Assembly: GCF_008726925.1 (NCBI RefSeq)
Contig: NZ_VYWO01000001.1
Span: forward strand, 496,001 to 560,000
From: Aerococcus sanguinicola
GTDB taxonomy: Bacteria; Bacillota; Bacilli; Lactobacillales; Aerococcaceae
Length of the DNA: 64,000 nucleotides
Direction: 5' to 3'
Of this stretch, positions 16,896-26,900 are shown piece after piece (the stretch's first letter is position 1; each line of letters opens with the position of its first letter). The notes beneath the pieces are model-generated. The model was not told where the DNA came from. It ran no database searches and saw only the letters and a list, made by a program, of their open reading frames with translations. The translations under genes and the position numbers were made by a program.

Positions 16896-17654
16896 CTAAA
16901 TCACGGGACGATATTCGTACATCATAATTGCAGCTGCAATGGCGACATTTAGGGATTCAGCCTGGCCCGTCATCGGAATATGCAGACTGACATCTGCTAA
17001 TTCAATAACTTCCGGACTCACACCATTACCCTCGTTACCTAATATAATGCCCCATTTTTGGGCATCTGTCAAACAGTAATCCCTGACACTCTTTGAATCA
17101 CGGGAAAGTGTCGAGGCAGCAATTTGATAACCCTTAGCCTGCAATTGGGGAATAGCCTGATTCAAGTCGGCTTGGATGACTTGTAAGTTAAACTGGCTCC
17201 CCTGCATGGCGCGCAGGGCCTTGGCGTTATAGGGGTCAACGCTTCCCTTTCCCAGGATCAGACTATGGTAACCTAGAGCATCCGCTGTCCGGATAATGGT
17301 TCCCAGGTTACCAGGATCTTGGAGCCCATCTAGAAGAAGGATGGCAGGAGAGGTCAACTGGTCTAAAGTTAGGGAGTCAGCTAGGGGCATCACGGCAAAG
17401 ACAGCCTGAGTCGTTTGGGTTTCAGCCAGATAATCAGCCAGTTGGGGACTGATGAGTTCATAAGAATACTCGGCATAGTCCGGGATAAAACTGGCTTCCG
17501 TGCATAAGATTAAGTCCGGCTGACAGCCAGCCTCGAGGGCCATTTCCAATAAATGAGGGCCTTCGAGGACATAACGCTTGGCCTTTCGCCTCCCCTTGGC
17601 CTGCTGCAATTTCTTAATCGCTTTGATCTGAGGATTTTGTTTGGATTCAATCAT
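16896..17654 (-). CDS. SpoU/TrmH-family RNA 2'-O-ribose methyltransferase
   Basis: SAM-dependent methyltransferase with the SPOUT trefoil-knot fold. It has 252 residues. The N-terminal segment (KAKRYVLEGPHLLEMAL) is a substrate-binding domain. The three SpoU motifs are LQDPGNLGTIIRTADALG, IILGNEGNGVSPE and IPMTGQAESLNVAIAAAI. The next gene group downstream is pheST, as for ysgA in Bacillus, which supports orthology. It probably acts on rRNA, but the nucleotide is not known from sequence. Confidence 0.92.
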   Translation of the reverse strand: MIESKQNPQIKAIKKLQQAKGRRKAKRYVLEGPHLLEMALEAGCQPDLILCTEASFIPDYAEYSYELISPQLADYLAETQTTQAVFAVMPLADSLTLDQLTSPAILLLDGLQDPGNLGTIIRTADALGYHSLILGKGSVDPYNAKALRAMQGSQFNLQVIQADLNQAIPQLQAKGYQIAASTLSRDSKSVRDYCLTDAQKWGIILGNEGNGVSPEVIELADVSLHIPMTGQAESLNVAIAAAIMMYEYRPVI

Positions 17655-17658
17655 CGTA

Positions 17659-19053
17659 CTATTTAATCAAACGGTAAATTGCTTCAGCATAAATGGCCAT
17701 GGCTTTTTCAAGGTCTTTCAGGCGGGCAAATTCATTGGCCTGGTGCATGGTATCGGGTGAGTCGGGGAAGAGTGCACCGAAGGCAACACCACGTTCAAAG
17801 AGGCGCCCATAAGTCCCTCCGCCAATCACTTTTTCTTGGCCAATTTCACCCGTATATTTCTCATAAACATCGAGCAGGGTCGTCACCAATGGATCGTCCG
17901 CTGGCACATAGTGTGGGGGCTTGTTGGATTGCCCATCTTCACGGCTGAAGTCATAGTCCTGGCCTAATTTATCCAAGACTTGGCCAATCTCTTCATAGCT
18001 AATGCCTTGGGGCACCCGCATGTTTAAAGTCACCCGCAAGTTAGAGCCTTCAGGGGCAAAAACACCTGGGTTGAGGGTTAAGTCTCCCATCACCTCATCA
18101 TGGTGGGCAAAGCCTAAGTTTTGCCCGTAAAAGTCTTCATGCAGAAGGTTAGCCGTAAAGTTGACAAAAGTATTCTTAGCTAAATCATCACTCAATCCTT
18201 GCAAGAAGAGAGCCAGATAAGTTGCCGCATTCTCCCCTTGTGAAGGATCCATGGCATGAGCGGCCTTACCTTCACAGGCAACGAGGATTTGCCCTTGGTC
18301 TGCTTCTTCAACAGCCAAGCTTGCTGCTGGGTGGTCCTTGTGGAAGACTTCTGCAGCCCCCTTCACTTGGTCTAGGTCAAGATGGGCGAGGTAGGCCTTG
18401 GCCTCAGCTGGCACCATATTCTCACGTTGGCCCCCTTCGAAGCTGACCAAGTCTCCAGAGAATGGCGTAAAGCTAAGATGGCTTGTGTACTGGCCTTTTT
18501 CCCCATTAATAATAGGGAATTCAGCATCTGGTGAGAAGCCGAAATCGGGTTTGACTTCAGCCTCGAAATAGCGGTCCATGCACTTCCAATCGCTTTCTTC
18601 ATCCGTCCCTACAATGAAGTGAACCCGTTTGGAAACGGGTAATTCCAAGTCTTTAATGATTTTAAGGGCATAGTAAGCCGCCATCAGTGGTCCTTTGTCG
18701 TCACTTGCTCCCCGAGCATAGAGCTTGCCGTCCTTTATGACCGGATTAAAGGGGTCTGTTTCCCAATATTTATCAACAGGAACCACGTCCACATGGGCCA
18801 GGATACCTAGGACTTCATCGCCCTGGCCGAATTCAACCCGCCCGGCAATATTATCGATATTAGCTGTTTTAAAGCCATCACGCTCAGCCATGGCTAAGAA
18901 TGTTTCTAAGGCTTTCTTAGGACCTGGGCCAACCGGTGCCTCCGCGCTCGCTTGGCTGTCATCCCGTACACTATCCACCTTGAGTAGGCTAAAAAGGTCT
19001 TCATAATAGTCCTCATAGCGTTTCTGTGCTTCTTGTGTCCAATGAATTGTCAT
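17659..19053 (-). CDS. pepV: Dipeptidase PepV
   Basis: Zinc-dependent M20 dipeptidase that releases amino acids from dipeptides in the cytoplasm. Metal and catalytic motifs are [12 protein letters not shown], the [14 protein letters not shown] segment, GTDEESDWK and a late HQANEFARL histidine. The start is ATG 19053, 8 nt after GGAGG; the longer open frame (to 19083) adds eleven unlikely residues. The resulting 464 residues fit PepV of lactic acid bacteria. trmH follows after 4 nt. Confidence 0.93.
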   Translation of the reverse strand: MTIHWTQEAQKRYEDYYEDLFSLLKVDSVRDDSQASAEAPVGPGPKKALETFLAMAERDGFKTANIDNIAGRVEFGQGDEVLGILAHVDVVPVDKYWETDPFNPVIKDGKLYARGASDDKGPLMAAYYALKIIKDLELPVSKRVHFIVGTDEESDWKCMDRYFEAEVKPDFGFSPDAEFPIINGEKGQYTSHLSFTPFSGDLVSFEGGQRENMVPAEAKAYLAHLDLDQVKGAAEVFHKDHPAASLAVEEADQGQILVACEGKAAHAMDPSQGENAATYLALFLQGLSDDLAKNTFVNFTANLLHEDFYGQNLGFAHHDEVMGDLTLNPGVFAPEGSNLRVTLNMRVPQGISYEEIGQVLDKLGQDYDFSREDGQSNKPPHYVPADDPLVTTLLDVYEKYTGEIGQEKVIGGGTYGRLFERGVAFGALFPDSPDTMHQANEFARLKDLEKAMAIYAEAIYRLIK

Positions 19054-19160
19054 AAGGTAAACGCCTCCATCTTTTTTTATCAATTATAGCATATTTCCGT
19101 AGTCTTGAAAGCAACTTACTATATGAAAGTGTTAAAAGTTTATCAATTAATCGTTAAGGG

Positions 19161-19196
19161 AGAAAGAGACTGGGATAAAATTTCCAGTCTCTTTCT
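19161..19196 (-). terminator. Terminator after the 634-residue LysM gene
   Basis: Stem AGAAAGAGACTGG / CCAGTCTCTTTCT (13 bp) with a short A/T loop, between the LysM gene and pepV. It has T-rich flanks on the minus strand. Confidence 0.85.
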
Positions 19197-19238
19197 AAAA
19201 GATAAGCTAGGCTTCAAAATGCTCCTGCTTGTTAATTT

Positions 19239-21143
19239 TTACTTAATTACTAATTGGTCACCGATTTGTAAGAAATCAGAGGTCAAGTGGTTCCATCTCT
19301 TCAATTGGTCGACACTCACACCATGGCGGACTCCAATCAACCAGAGGGAATCGCCTGCTTTAACGGTATAGTTCGTTTTTTCTGGGCTATTATCCGCTAA
19401 GTTTTTTTTGATTCCTGGCTGCATTTCCCAATCGATGACATAGTGTCCCTTATCCCAGTTGACATAGAACTCTTTATGGCGCTTGTAGTCAAAATTTTGA
19501 CGGCCATAACGGACAGCATCATTGACAGTTTGGAAATACCGGCCATCTCTGACATATGGGCTTGTGTTGTTATCAGTTTGGGGAGTGCTTTGTGGGTCTT
19601 TTTCAGCCGGCTTTTTAACCCTTAATTGGTCGCCGGGATGGATGATAGAATGAGCTTGCAATTGATTCCATTGCATCAAGTCAGCAAGTGTCACACCTGC
19701 TCTTTGACTAATCCGCCAGAGCGAATCGCCAGCTTTGACGGTGTAAGTTTCTTGATCCTGACTGCCTTTATCAACTTCTTTTTCTTTAGGCTTAGCGGGC
19801 TTATCCTTCATCTCCCATTCCAGGATATAAGAGCCATCTTTAGCTTGGTTAACATAGAATTCTTTATGTTTGGTGTAATCGAAGTGGGCGCGCCCGTATT
19901 GGACTGCTGCCTTCACATCATCAAAACGTTTGGGATCCACAAGCCGTCCTTCTGCCGTTACGACAGGGCTTGGCTGAGCTGTTGTTTGATGATTTGGACT
20001 TGCTTGCGTCGCCTTAAGGACGAGTTTTTGCCCCGGATGGATGACACTTTGAGCCGTCAGCTGGTTCCACTTCATCAAGTCTTGGAGGCTAACCCCTTGG
20101 CTTTGGCTAATGGCCCAAAGTGAGTCGCCAGCTTTCACTTCATAATGAGCTGGTTGACCCTTTTCAGTATCTTTTGCTTGGTCAGCTTTGACGTGAGGCG
20201 TTTTGCTTGCTTTGACCTGGAGCTTTTGCCCTGGATGGATGACACTCTGCGGCGTTAATTGATTCCACTTCATCAGGTCTTGGATGCTGACGCCATAGCG
20301 TTGACCAATTGCCCAGAGCGAGTCGCCAGCTTTCACAGCATAGTCAGCTCTTGCTGGCTCTTGCTTGTTATCTTGGTGAACTTTTGGCTTTTGTTTTTGG
20401 TCAGACTGCATCTCCCAGTCGACCGTGTAGGTTCCATCTGCTTGCCAATTCACATAGAATTGTTTGTGGCGCTTATAGTCAAAATGAGCGCGCGCATACT
20501 TAACAGCAGAGTTGACATCTTTAAAGGTCTTTTGATCACGCACATAAGGGCTTTGGCTTACTGTGCTAGGCTTAGACTCGGCCTGGTTATTTGTTGCTTC
20601 TTTAACCGGTGCATTGGCTGGAGCTTTGACTACGAGTTGCTTACCTGGCAGGATCAGGCTATCTGTTTTTAGCTGGTTCCATTCCAGTAAGTCATCCAAG
20701 CTGACCCCATTATTCTTAGCAATCCGCCAGAGTGAGTCCCCTGCCTTGACTTGGTAAGTCGCATCAGTATTGGGACTAACGTGTTCGGCTTCCGCTGCAG
20801 GAGCGGTTTGATTGCTCGTGCTAGCTGGTTCTTGACTTGCCCTTGGGCTGGCTTGGTCTTCTGTCTTAGGCACACCTGCTTGTGCTTGAATATACAAGGT
20901 ATCCCCTGGGTGTAAGACATAATTGTCCTTCAATTGGTTCCAGTTCTTTAATTGGTCAATGCTGACCCCATAAGTGTTCCCAATCTTCCAGAGAGAATCC
21001 CCAGCTTGGACTTGGTGTTGGTTGACCTCGTCAGCTTTTACACTTTCTTTACAAACTTGATAAGCGGCAGTAGATACTAAGGCAAGTGATGCAAGTGATA
21101 ATTTTTTAAGAACTTGTCCTTTTTTCATTGTCTTTGCTTCCAT
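19239..21143 (-). CDS. Secreted protein with six LysM domains and three unnamed repeat modules
   Basis: A 634-residue exported wall-binding protein. The signal peptide covers about residues 1-37 (basic start, hydrophobic core, ESVKADE cut region). Six LysM domains are at about 43-86, 130-173, 268-311, 334-377, 467-510 and 592-634, each opening with a variant of VKAGDSLW. Between them are three copies of an approximately 48-residue module at about 198-246, 397-446 and 528-576, with core HFDYKRHKEFYVNW and a closing WEM. No catalytic domain is visible. LysM domains bind glycan chains of peptidoglycan; the module has no function I can name. A GAGGGGGT site precedes the ATG. Confidence 0.85.
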   Translation of the reverse strand: MEAKTMKKGQVLKKLSLASLALVSTAAYQVCKESVKADEVNQHQVQAGDSLWKIGNTYGVSIDQLKNWNQLKDNYVLHPGDTLYIQAQAGVPKTEDQASPRASQEPASTSNQTAPAAEAEHVSPNTDATYQVKAGDSLWRIAKNNGVSLDDLLEWNQLKTDSLILPGKQLVVKAPANAPVKEATNNQAESKPSTVSQSPYVRDQKTFKDVNSAVKYARAHFDYKRHKQFYVNWQADGTYTVDWEMQSDQKQKPKVHQDNKQEPARADYAVKAGDSLWAIGQRYGVSIQDLMKWNQLTPQSVIHPGQKLQVKASKTPHVKADQAKDTEKGQPAHYEVKAGDSLWAISQSQGVSLQDLMKWNQLTAQSVIHPGQKLVLKATQASPNHQTTAQPSPVVTAEGRLVDPKRFDDVKAAVQYGRAHFDYTKHKEFYVNQAKDGSYILEWEMKDKPAKPKEKEVDKGSQDQETYTVKAGDSLWRISQRAGVTLADLMQWNQLQAHSIIHPGDQLRVKKPAEKDPQSTPQTDNNTSPYVRDGRYFQTVNDAVRYGRQNFDYKRHKEFYVNWDKGHYVIDWEMQPGIKKNLADNSPEKTNYTVKAGDSLWLIGVRHGVSVDQLKRWNHLTSDFLQIGDQLVIK

Positions 21144-21225
21144 TGTTAAAACCCCCTCGCTTTAACATTTATTCTTCTAAGTGCTTCTATCATACCGCTA
21201 ATCACAAGGAATAGAAAGGGTTTTG

Positions 21226-21260
21226 TTACAAATGTTTCATATATTTTGTAACATTTGTAA
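21226..21260. repeat. 11-bp inverted repeat upstream of the LysM gene
   Basis: TTACAAATGTT (21226-21236) and AACATTTGTAA (21250-21260) form a perfect palindrome with a 13-bp spacer, in the leader or promoter of the LysM gene. It contains TGTAAC and TGTAAT half-sites like those of WalR, but they are 3 bp apart rather than 5. It is therefore not called a WalR box. Confidence 0.55.
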
Positions 21261-21323
21261 TATTAATCAGATCGATTAGCCCCCTTCCCTCCTAAGTCCA
21301 TTATAATATAAATCACAATTTTA

Positions 21324-21338
21324 TGCTAGCGCTTACAT
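21324..21338 (-). promoter_or_regulatory. Candidate cre (CcpA) site
   Basis: On the minus strand ATGTAAGCGCTAGCA fits the catabolite-responsive element consensus WTGNAANCGNWNNCW at every position. A TATAAT lies 18-23 bp downstream (21300-21305), facing the LysM gene, so CcpA could act on that promoter. The site is about 180 bp from the start codon. Confidence 0.55.
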
Positions 21339-21354
21339 ATTTTATGAAATAAAA

Positions 21355-21387
21355 AACACAGTAAACTTGTTTAAGGTTCACTGTGTT
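21355..21387 (-). terminator. Terminator after the flippase gene
   Basis: AACACAGT / ACTGTGTT stem with partial pairing in the loop, followed on the minus strand by a run of T. Confidence 0.8.
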
Positions 21388-21395
21388 CCTAAAAC

Positions 21396-23078
21396 TTAGT
21401 TAAGGCCTAATTTGCGACGCATATCTTCAGCACGGACGCCGAGAACGAGGTCTAACTTATGGCTCTTAAGCATTAATAGAAGGTAGACCCAGACGCCAAC
21501 AGCAACCACCAAGAGGCTAATCAGGATGGATCCCAGAAGATTAGGCATTGGCAAGAGATAAGCTAAGATAAGGTAAACCAGGCCTGAAGCAAGAAACATC
21601 ATCAAAGCAGAAAGTACAATTGGTATACTTTCATTTAAGAGTTCTCGGTAGCGGAAACCAACCAAGCGGTGGATGTGGTAGAGGTAGTAGAGGGCGATGG
21701 TGGTGAAGCTAATAATGGTCGCTAGCATAGCGCCAGGTGCTCCTAGGAAATAAATCAAAGGATACTGCCAAACTAACTTCATGACGAGCCCTAAAGCCAG
21801 ACCAATCAAGGCCTGCTTATGGTGGTCCATAGCTTGCAGGACTGAAACGAGGACGGTATAGGCCCCCATGCCTAGCGCCGTAAAGCAGGTAATTCGCAAA
21901 TACATGCTCCCCAGAGGATCTGGCCGATAGACCAAGTTATAAACAGGCCCCGCTAGGATAAATAAGCCCAGAGCAACAGGCAGCATAACCATTAAGAAGA
22001 GCTGCAGGTTATGGATGACCAAGTGCCCCGTCTCATTTAGGACAGGCTGGCTAGTTGACCGTTCTTTTTGGTCCAACTCTCGGGAATAGGTGTCTGAGAT
22101 CACAGGAATCGAGGTCGCCCCAATAGCCAGGGCCAGGGAAACAAGGACGGTCACTAATTTATTAATATTAGCTGAAAAAATACCATACTCATAAATAATA
22201 TCAGCCTGGGCCAGATTAGAAACCCTTTCCATAATCGGCATAAAGGTATTGGTATCAATTAGTTGGGTGAGTTCAATCCCTGACCCTGTAATAATGAAAG
22301 GAATGGCAATCATTATAATCTCTTTAATCATGCCTGAGGTTTTGACCTGGTAGGTCGCCTTCTTGGTCAGTGAGACAGGGTATTCTTTGCGGTGGCGCAG
22401 GTAATAAAGAGCAAGCGTTAGAATCGCCACTGCCCCACCGATAAAGGCAGCAAAGGTCGAATGGCTGACAGCTGTCACTACCGACCCATCTAGCACACGG
22501 CGGATAATATAGACGGAGGCTAACATGTAGGCCACCCGGAAGAATTGTTCCGTAATCTGTGAAATGGCACTTGGCTTCATATCTTGGTGGCCTTGGAAGA
22601 AGCCCCTAAAGATCGAAAGCAAGGGGAATAAGACCAAGGCCGGAACCAAGGAGCGAATCGTAAAGACAGCATGGCTGACCTCCCGCGTTGGTGTCGATTC
22701 CGCCAGCCAAGGCGCCGCTAGGAAGAGCACCAGGCCAGAAGCCAGGCCCATCACTAACATCAAGATAGCCCCGCTCCTAAAAAGCTGCTGGCTGGTTCCA
22801 TATTGCTTACGGGCATTGTAATAAGCCATCTGCTTGGCGATAGCTGAAGGAACCCCTGCTGTTGAAATCACCAGAAAAATAGAATAATACTTGTAGCCGA
22901 TGTCATAGAGGGCATTGGCTTCCGCTGCTGTCTGGGGATCCCCCATCCAGCGGACCCAAGGAATAATATAAAGCAAGCCGAGTAAGCGCGAGACAAAGGT
23001 CCCCACAGTCATCCAGGCTGAGCCTGAACTCATGCGCTCGGCAGCATCCGACCGAATCGGAGCTTGTTCGTTTTCCAT
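21396..23078 (-). CDS. MurJ/YtgP-like polyprenyl-linked oligosaccharide flippase
   Basis: A 560-residue integral membrane protein with about 14 membrane segments, in the MOP/MATE exporter superfamily. The N-terminal SSGSAWMTVGTFVSRLLGLL and FFQGHQDMKPSAISQITEQ segments are characteristic of the polysaccharide-biosynthesis/SpoVB subfamily. YtgP of streptococci, in this group, flips lipid II, and I infer the same role here. A 23-residue charged cytoplasmic N-terminus precedes the first segment. It is apparently transcribed alone, with a terminator after it. Confidence 0.85.
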   Translation of the reverse strand: MENEQAPIRSDAAERMSSGSAWMTVGTFVSRLLGLLYIIPWVRWMGDPQTAAEANALYDIGYKYYSIFLVISTAGVPSAIAKQMAYYNARKQYGTSQQLFRSGAILMLVMGLASGLVLFLAAPWLAESTPTREVSHAVFTIRSLVPALVLFPLLSIFRGFFQGHQDMKPSAISQITEQFFRVAYMLASVYIIRRVLDGSVVTAVSHSTFAAFIGGAVAILTLALYYLRHRKEYPVSLTKKATYQVKTSGMIKEIIMIAIPFIITGSGIELTQLIDTNTFMPIMERVSNLAQADIIYEYGIFSANINKLVTVLVSLALAIGATSIPVISDTYSRELDQKERSTSQPVLNETGHLVIHNLQLFLMVMLPVALGLFILAGPVYNLVYRPDPLGSMYLRITCFTALGMGAYTVLVSVLQAMDHHKQALIGLALGLVMKLVWQYPLIYFLGAPGAMLATIISFTTIALYYLYHIHRLVGFRYRELLNESIPIVLSALMMFLASGLVYLILAYLLPMPNLLGSILISLLVVAVGVWVYLLLMLKSHKLDLVLGVRAEDMRRKLGLN

Positions 23079-23207
23079 TTAATCTTCCAACTCTCTTTCA
23101 TTGGATGAACCAAAGTTAATTTAAACATTAACTACATGATATATAATTCAAATTCACTTTGCAATAACTTGCCTGGCAAATTTACAGATTTATAAAGACA
23201 TCATAAA

Positions 23208-23248
23208 AGCATAGCCGACAAGAGAAAGTCTCTGCGTCAGGCTATGCT
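23208..23248 (-). terminator. Terminator after pdxK
   Basis: AGCATAGCC / GGCTATGCT stem with an internal AGAGA...TCTCT pairing; T-rich on the minus-strand side. Confidence 0.85.
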
Positions 23249-23265
23249 CCGATTAAATGATCAAG

Positions 23266-24123
23266 TTATGCTTCTTTCTTTTGGCGGACTATGGCTGATA
23301 GGTCACCGAGCAAAGTCTCAAAGGCTAGGCCTTCACGGTCCACATCCGGTTCGTCGATGGAACGGGCTAAGGCTTGGCTGACCTTGGTCACAGCAAAAGC
23401 CGAGGCCTCCGCCAGACTGAAACCGTTCACTAGGGCGCCGACCAGGATACTACCGAAGATATCCCCCGTCCCATGGAGCTTGCGACCGACAAAGGCTGAT
23501 TGTTTTAAGCCTTCTTCATCCTTATCTGCATCATAATAATGCGCGCCTGTCTGCCCTTGACCATCATAGCCTGCTCCAGTGAGAACAAGCGAGGTCTTTC
23601 CGGACTGGTTACAGGCTTGGACAAATTCTTGGAAAAGATTATCTTCCACTAAGCCTTCCTGATAAGGCAAGCCATAGATCAGACTGGCTTCTGTTTGATT
23701 GGGCATGATCAGGTCGGCAATATCGCATAGGCTGCGCATCCTATCCGCATAGGCCTGGTCGAAGCCGGGATAGAAGGCACCGTCATCTGCCATCACAGGA
23801 TCCAAGTAGAATTTGCCAGTTTCGGTTAGCAGCTCAGGCAGGGTCTCCAGCAGAAAATCAATCTGCTGAATATTGCCGAGGTAACCAACATAAACAGCGT
23901 CAAACTTAAGGCCATAGGTCTGCCAATTCTTAACAATTTTTGGCATCTCTTGGCTGAGGTCCAAGTAGGTATAATTTTCAAAGCCTGGGCCCGTGTGGGT
24001 GGACAAGAGGGCTGTCGGCAAGATAGTCCCCGTCAGCTCCATACTCGAAATGATAGGCAGGGCAACCGTAGTCGAACACTTGCCGTAGCAGGATATATCA
24101 TGGACAATTAGAACCTTTTTCAC
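23266..24123 (-). CDS. pdxK: Pyridoxal/pyridoxamine kinase
   Basis: Ribokinase-superfamily vitamin B6 kinase, making pyridoxal 5'-phosphate by salvage. It has 285 residues. The N-terminal VLIVHDISCYGKCSTTVALP and TGPGFENY segments and the catalytic-loop region GRKLHGTGDIFGSILVGAL (anion hole GTGD) identify the PdxK/PdxY subgroup. It follows leuS by 12 nt and is probably co-transcribed with it from the leucine T-box promoter. Confidence 0.88.
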   Translation of the reverse strand: MKKVLIVHDISCYGKCSTTVALPIISSMELTGTILPTALLSTHTGPGFENYTYLDLSQEMPKIVKNWQTYGLKFDAVYVGYLGNIQQIDFLLETLPELLTETGKFYLDPVMADDGAFYPGFDQAYADRMRSLCDIADLIMPNQTEASLIYGLPYQEGLVEDNLFQEFVQACNQSGKTSLVLTGAGYDGQGQTGAHYYDADKDEEGLKQSAFVGRKLHGTGDIFGSILVGALVNGFSLAEASAFAVTKVSQALARSIDEPDVDREGLAFETLLGDLSAIVRQKKEA

Positions 24124-24135
24124 ACGATCGCTCCC

Positions 24136-26550
24136 TTAGTTAGCCACAATATTAACGAGCTTATTGGGCACAGCAATGACTTTGCGGACGGTCTTACCTG
24201 CAAGCTCAGCTTGAATAAGTTCATGGGCTTGAGCCCGTTCGGCTAATTCATCACGAGACAAATCAGCAGGAACTTCGTCATGAGCCTTGATCTTACCATT
24301 AACTTGGTAAACCACTTCAATCTGGTCATCGGTCAGGAGACTTTCATCGTATTCTGGCCATGGCACATAAGAAATCCCAGCTTCTCCGGTCAAACGTTCC
24401 CACAATTCTTCGCCTAAATGAGGAGTAATTGGTGCGAGTAACTGAACGAAGCCCTTCATGTAGTCAAATGGTAGGGCATCTACCTTGTAAGCCTCGTTAA
24501 TGAAGACCATTAATTGAGAAATCGCTGTGTTGAAGTGTAATTTTTCATAGTCTTCCGTAACCTTCTTAACCGTTTGATGGTAAACCTTGTCTAATTCACC
24601 TGTATTAATGGTCGTAATCCGATCACGGAGCTCGCCTTCTTGGTCAACCATTAGACGCCATACCCGGTCTAAGAACTTCCGTGACCCAGCTAAGCCTTCT
24701 TCACTCCAAGCAATCGAAGCATCTAAAGGCCCCATGAACATTTCGTACAAGCGAAGAGTGTCTGCCCCATAAGCCTCTACCACATCGTCTGGGTTCACCA
24801 CATTGCCTTTTGATTTAGACATCTTCTCATGGCCTTCACCCAAGATCATGCCTTGGTTGAAGAGTTTTTGGAAAGGCTCCTTGGTTGGCACAATGCCTAA
24901 ATCATAGAGGAACTTATACCAGAAGCGGGCATAGAGAAGGTGAAGCACCGCATGTTCTGCCCCGCCGATATAAAGGTCCACATTGAGCCAGTAATTAGCT
25001 GCTTCCTCACTAATCACCGCTTGGTCATTGTGGGGGTCACAATAGCGTAAGAAGTACCAAGAAGAACCTGCCCATTGTGGCATGGTATTGGTTTCACGTT
25101 TGCCCTTCATGCCTGTTTCTGGATCCGTCACATGAAGCCAGTCGTCGAAGTTAGCCAGAGGGGATTCCCCTGTCCCACTCGGCCGAATATTTTCTCCCTT
25201 AGGCAAGAGGACAGGCAAGTCTTCTTCCTTAACGGCTGTTGTGGATCCATCTTCCCAGTGGATAACAGGGATTGGTTCCCCCCAATAACGTTGACGGGAG
25301 AAGACCCAGTCGCGTAGGCGGTAGGAGACTTTCGCTTCGCCTGCTCCTTTAGCTTCGAGGAGTTCAATGGCCTTTTGGATAGCTTCTTCCTTGTCCAAGC
25401 CATTTAGGTCAGCGGAATTAATATGCTTGCCGTCTCCCGTATAAGCCTCCTCTTCAATATTGCCACCTTCAATAACTGCCTTGATTGGAATATTGAATTG
25501 CTTAGCGAACTCATAGTCTCGACTATCATGGGCAGGAACAGCCATAATAGCACCTGTCCCATAAGACATCAGCACATAGTCCGCAATCCAAATAGGAATC
25601 TCTTCTCCACTCAGAGGGTTAATGGCATAAGCCCCTGTGAAGACCCCAGTTTTCTCTTTAGCCAAATCCGTCCGTTCAAGGTCTGCCTTGTGTGAGGCCT
25701 CTTCGACATAGGCTTGGACAGCTTGAACTTGGTCCGCCTTAGTAATCTTCTCCACTAAAGGATGCTCGGGCGATAGCACACAGAAAGTTGCCCCATAGAG
25801 GGTATCAGGCCGCGTCGTGAAGGCTTCAAAGCTTTCCTCACTGTCCTTAATTTGGAAGCGGACTTGGGCCCCTTCTGACCGGCCAATCCAATTACGCTGC
25901 ATTTCTTTAATGCTCTCTGGCCAGTCGAGGTCATCTAAGTCTTCTAAGAGACGGTCAGCATAAGCTGTAATCCGCAATACCCATTGCTTCATCGGGCGCC
26001 GAACAACAGGGTGACCCCCCCGTTCGGAGACCCCGTCAATAACTTCTTCATTGGCGAGGACCGTTCCTAAGGCTTCACACCAGTTGACCATAATTTCATC
26101 TTCATAAGCTAGGCCCTTCTCATAGAGCTTGGTAAAGATCCACTGGGTCCACTTGTAATAAGCAGGATCTGTCGTATTTACTTCACGGTTCCAGTCATAA
26201 CTAAAGCCTAAAGATTTAATTTGCTGTTTAAAGGTTTGGATATTTTGCTCAGTAAATTGGGCTGGGTCATTGCCGGTATCCAAGGCATACTGTTCAGCTG
26301 GCAAGCCAAAAGCATCCCAACCCATGGGATGGAGGACATTGTAACCTTGGGCTCGCTTCATCCGTGAAACGATATCGGTGGCTGTATAACCTTCCGGGTG
26401 GCCAACATGGAGGCCAGCACCTGATGGATAAGGAAACATATCCAAGGCATAGTATTTAGGCAAGGAATGGTCGTCTAAGGTCTTGAAACTATCGTGCTTA
26501 TCCCAATAAGCCTGCCATTTCTTTTCAATTTCTAAGTGATTAAATGTCAT
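24136..26550 (-). CDS. leuS: Leucyl-tRNA synthetase
   Basis: Class I synthetase charging tRNA-Leu; 804 residues, normal for Firmicutes. The signature [17 protein letters not shown] carries the HIGH-type motif, and KMSKSKGN is the KMSKS loop. Between them lies the CP1 editing domain with [12 protein letters not shown] and the conserved aspartate region near [12 protein letters not shown] leucine T-box controls it. The pyridoxamine kinase gene follows closely. Confidence 0.97.
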   Translation of the reverse strand: MTFNHLEIEKKWQAYWDKHDSFKTLDDHSLPKYYALDMFPYPSGAGLHVGHPEGYTATDIVSRMKRAQGYNVLHPMGWDAFGLPAEQYALDTGNDPAQFTEQNIQTFKQQIKSLGFSYDWNREVNTTDPAYYKWTQWIFTKLYEKGLAYEDEIMVNWCEALGTVLANEEVIDGVSERGGHPVVRRPMKQWVLRITAYADRLLEDLDDLDWPESIKEMQRNWIGRSEGAQVRFQIKDSEESFEAFTTRPDTLYGATFCVLSPEHPLVEKITKADQVQAVQAYVEEASHKADLERTDLAKEKTGVFTGAYAINPLSGEEIPIWIADYVLMSYGTGAIMAVPAHDSRDYEFAKQFNIPIKAVIEGGNIEEEAYTGDGKHINSADLNGLDKEEAIQKAIELLEAKGAGEAKVSYRLRDWVFSRQRYWGEPIPVIHWEDGSTTAVKEEDLPVLLPKGENIRPSGTGESPLANFDDWLHVTDPETGMKGKRETNTMPQWAGSSWYFLRYCDPHNDQAVISEEAANYWLNVDLYIGGAEHAVLHLLYARFWYKFLYDLGIVPTKEPFQKLFNQGMILGEGHEKMSKSKGNVVNPDDVVEAYGADTLRLYEMFMGPLDASIAWSEEGLAGSRKFLDRVWRLMVDQEGELRDRITTINTGELDKVYHQTVKKVTEDYEKLHFNTAISQLMVFINEAYKVDALPFDYMKGFVQLLAPITPHLGEELWERLTGEAGISYVPWPEYDESLLTDDQIEVVYQVNGKIKAHDEVPADLSRDELAERAQAHELIQAELAGKTVRKVIAVPNKLVNIVAN

Positions 26551-26575
26551 CTTCTTCTCCTTTTCTATACAAAAA

Positions 26576-26793
26576 GCCCTAGCAAAATTGCTAGGGCGTC
26601 TTTACGCGGTACCACCTAAGATGAATGAAACTTCTCATAACCTTAACGCGGACGAAACGCCATAGCTTAAGCAGTGTTTGAGCTATGGAGGTCTGTTAGA
26701 CGAGTTCAACAAAGGTCATGGTATGCTTCCAGCTACCGCATACTCTCTGGACATGACAAGCTTGTCTACTGCTTCTAACCCTTTTTTCATATG
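26576..26793 (-). ncRNA. T-box riboswitch (Leu) leader of leuS
   Basis: The T-box sequence AGGTGGTACCGCG lies on the minus strand at 26605-26617. A terminator stem (GCCCTAGC...GCTAGGGC, 26576-26597) is followed by five T. The stem I base GTTAGA/TCTAAC is preceded on its 3' side by CTC (26702-26704), a leucine specifier codon. Confidence 0.94.
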
Positions 26794-26798
26794 GACTC

Positions 26799-26828
26799 AT
26801 TGTATCACAGGATGGGCCAAGATGCCAA
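26799..26828 (-). promoter_or_regulatory. leuS promoter
   Basis: TTGGCA (26823-26828) and TACAAT (26799-26804) on the minus strand, 18 bp apart, with a TG extension before the -10. It is placed to start the T-box leader. Confidence 0.75.
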
Positions 26829-26850
26829 TTTTAATTTCAGCTTGTCAAAA

Positions 26851-26879
26851 AGCCAAGCCCCTCTTTTCAGGGCTTGGCT
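26851..26879 (-). terminator. Terminator after the GH73/LysM gene
   Basis: A 10-bp perfect stem AGCCAAGCCC / GGGCTTGGCT with a 9-nt loop and a T run on the minus strand. Confidence 0.88.
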
Positions 26880-26900
26880 TATCAACTTCTCCAAGAAAGT

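Noticed and set aside
19105..19371. 88-codon plus-strand frame
   Set aside because: It overlaps a clear terminator and the end of the LysM gene on the other strand, and no ribosome site is seen.
21226..21260. WalR box upstream of the six-LysM gene
   Set aside because: The TGTAAC and TGTAAT half-sites are 3 bp apart, not the required 5. It is listed only as an inverted repeat.
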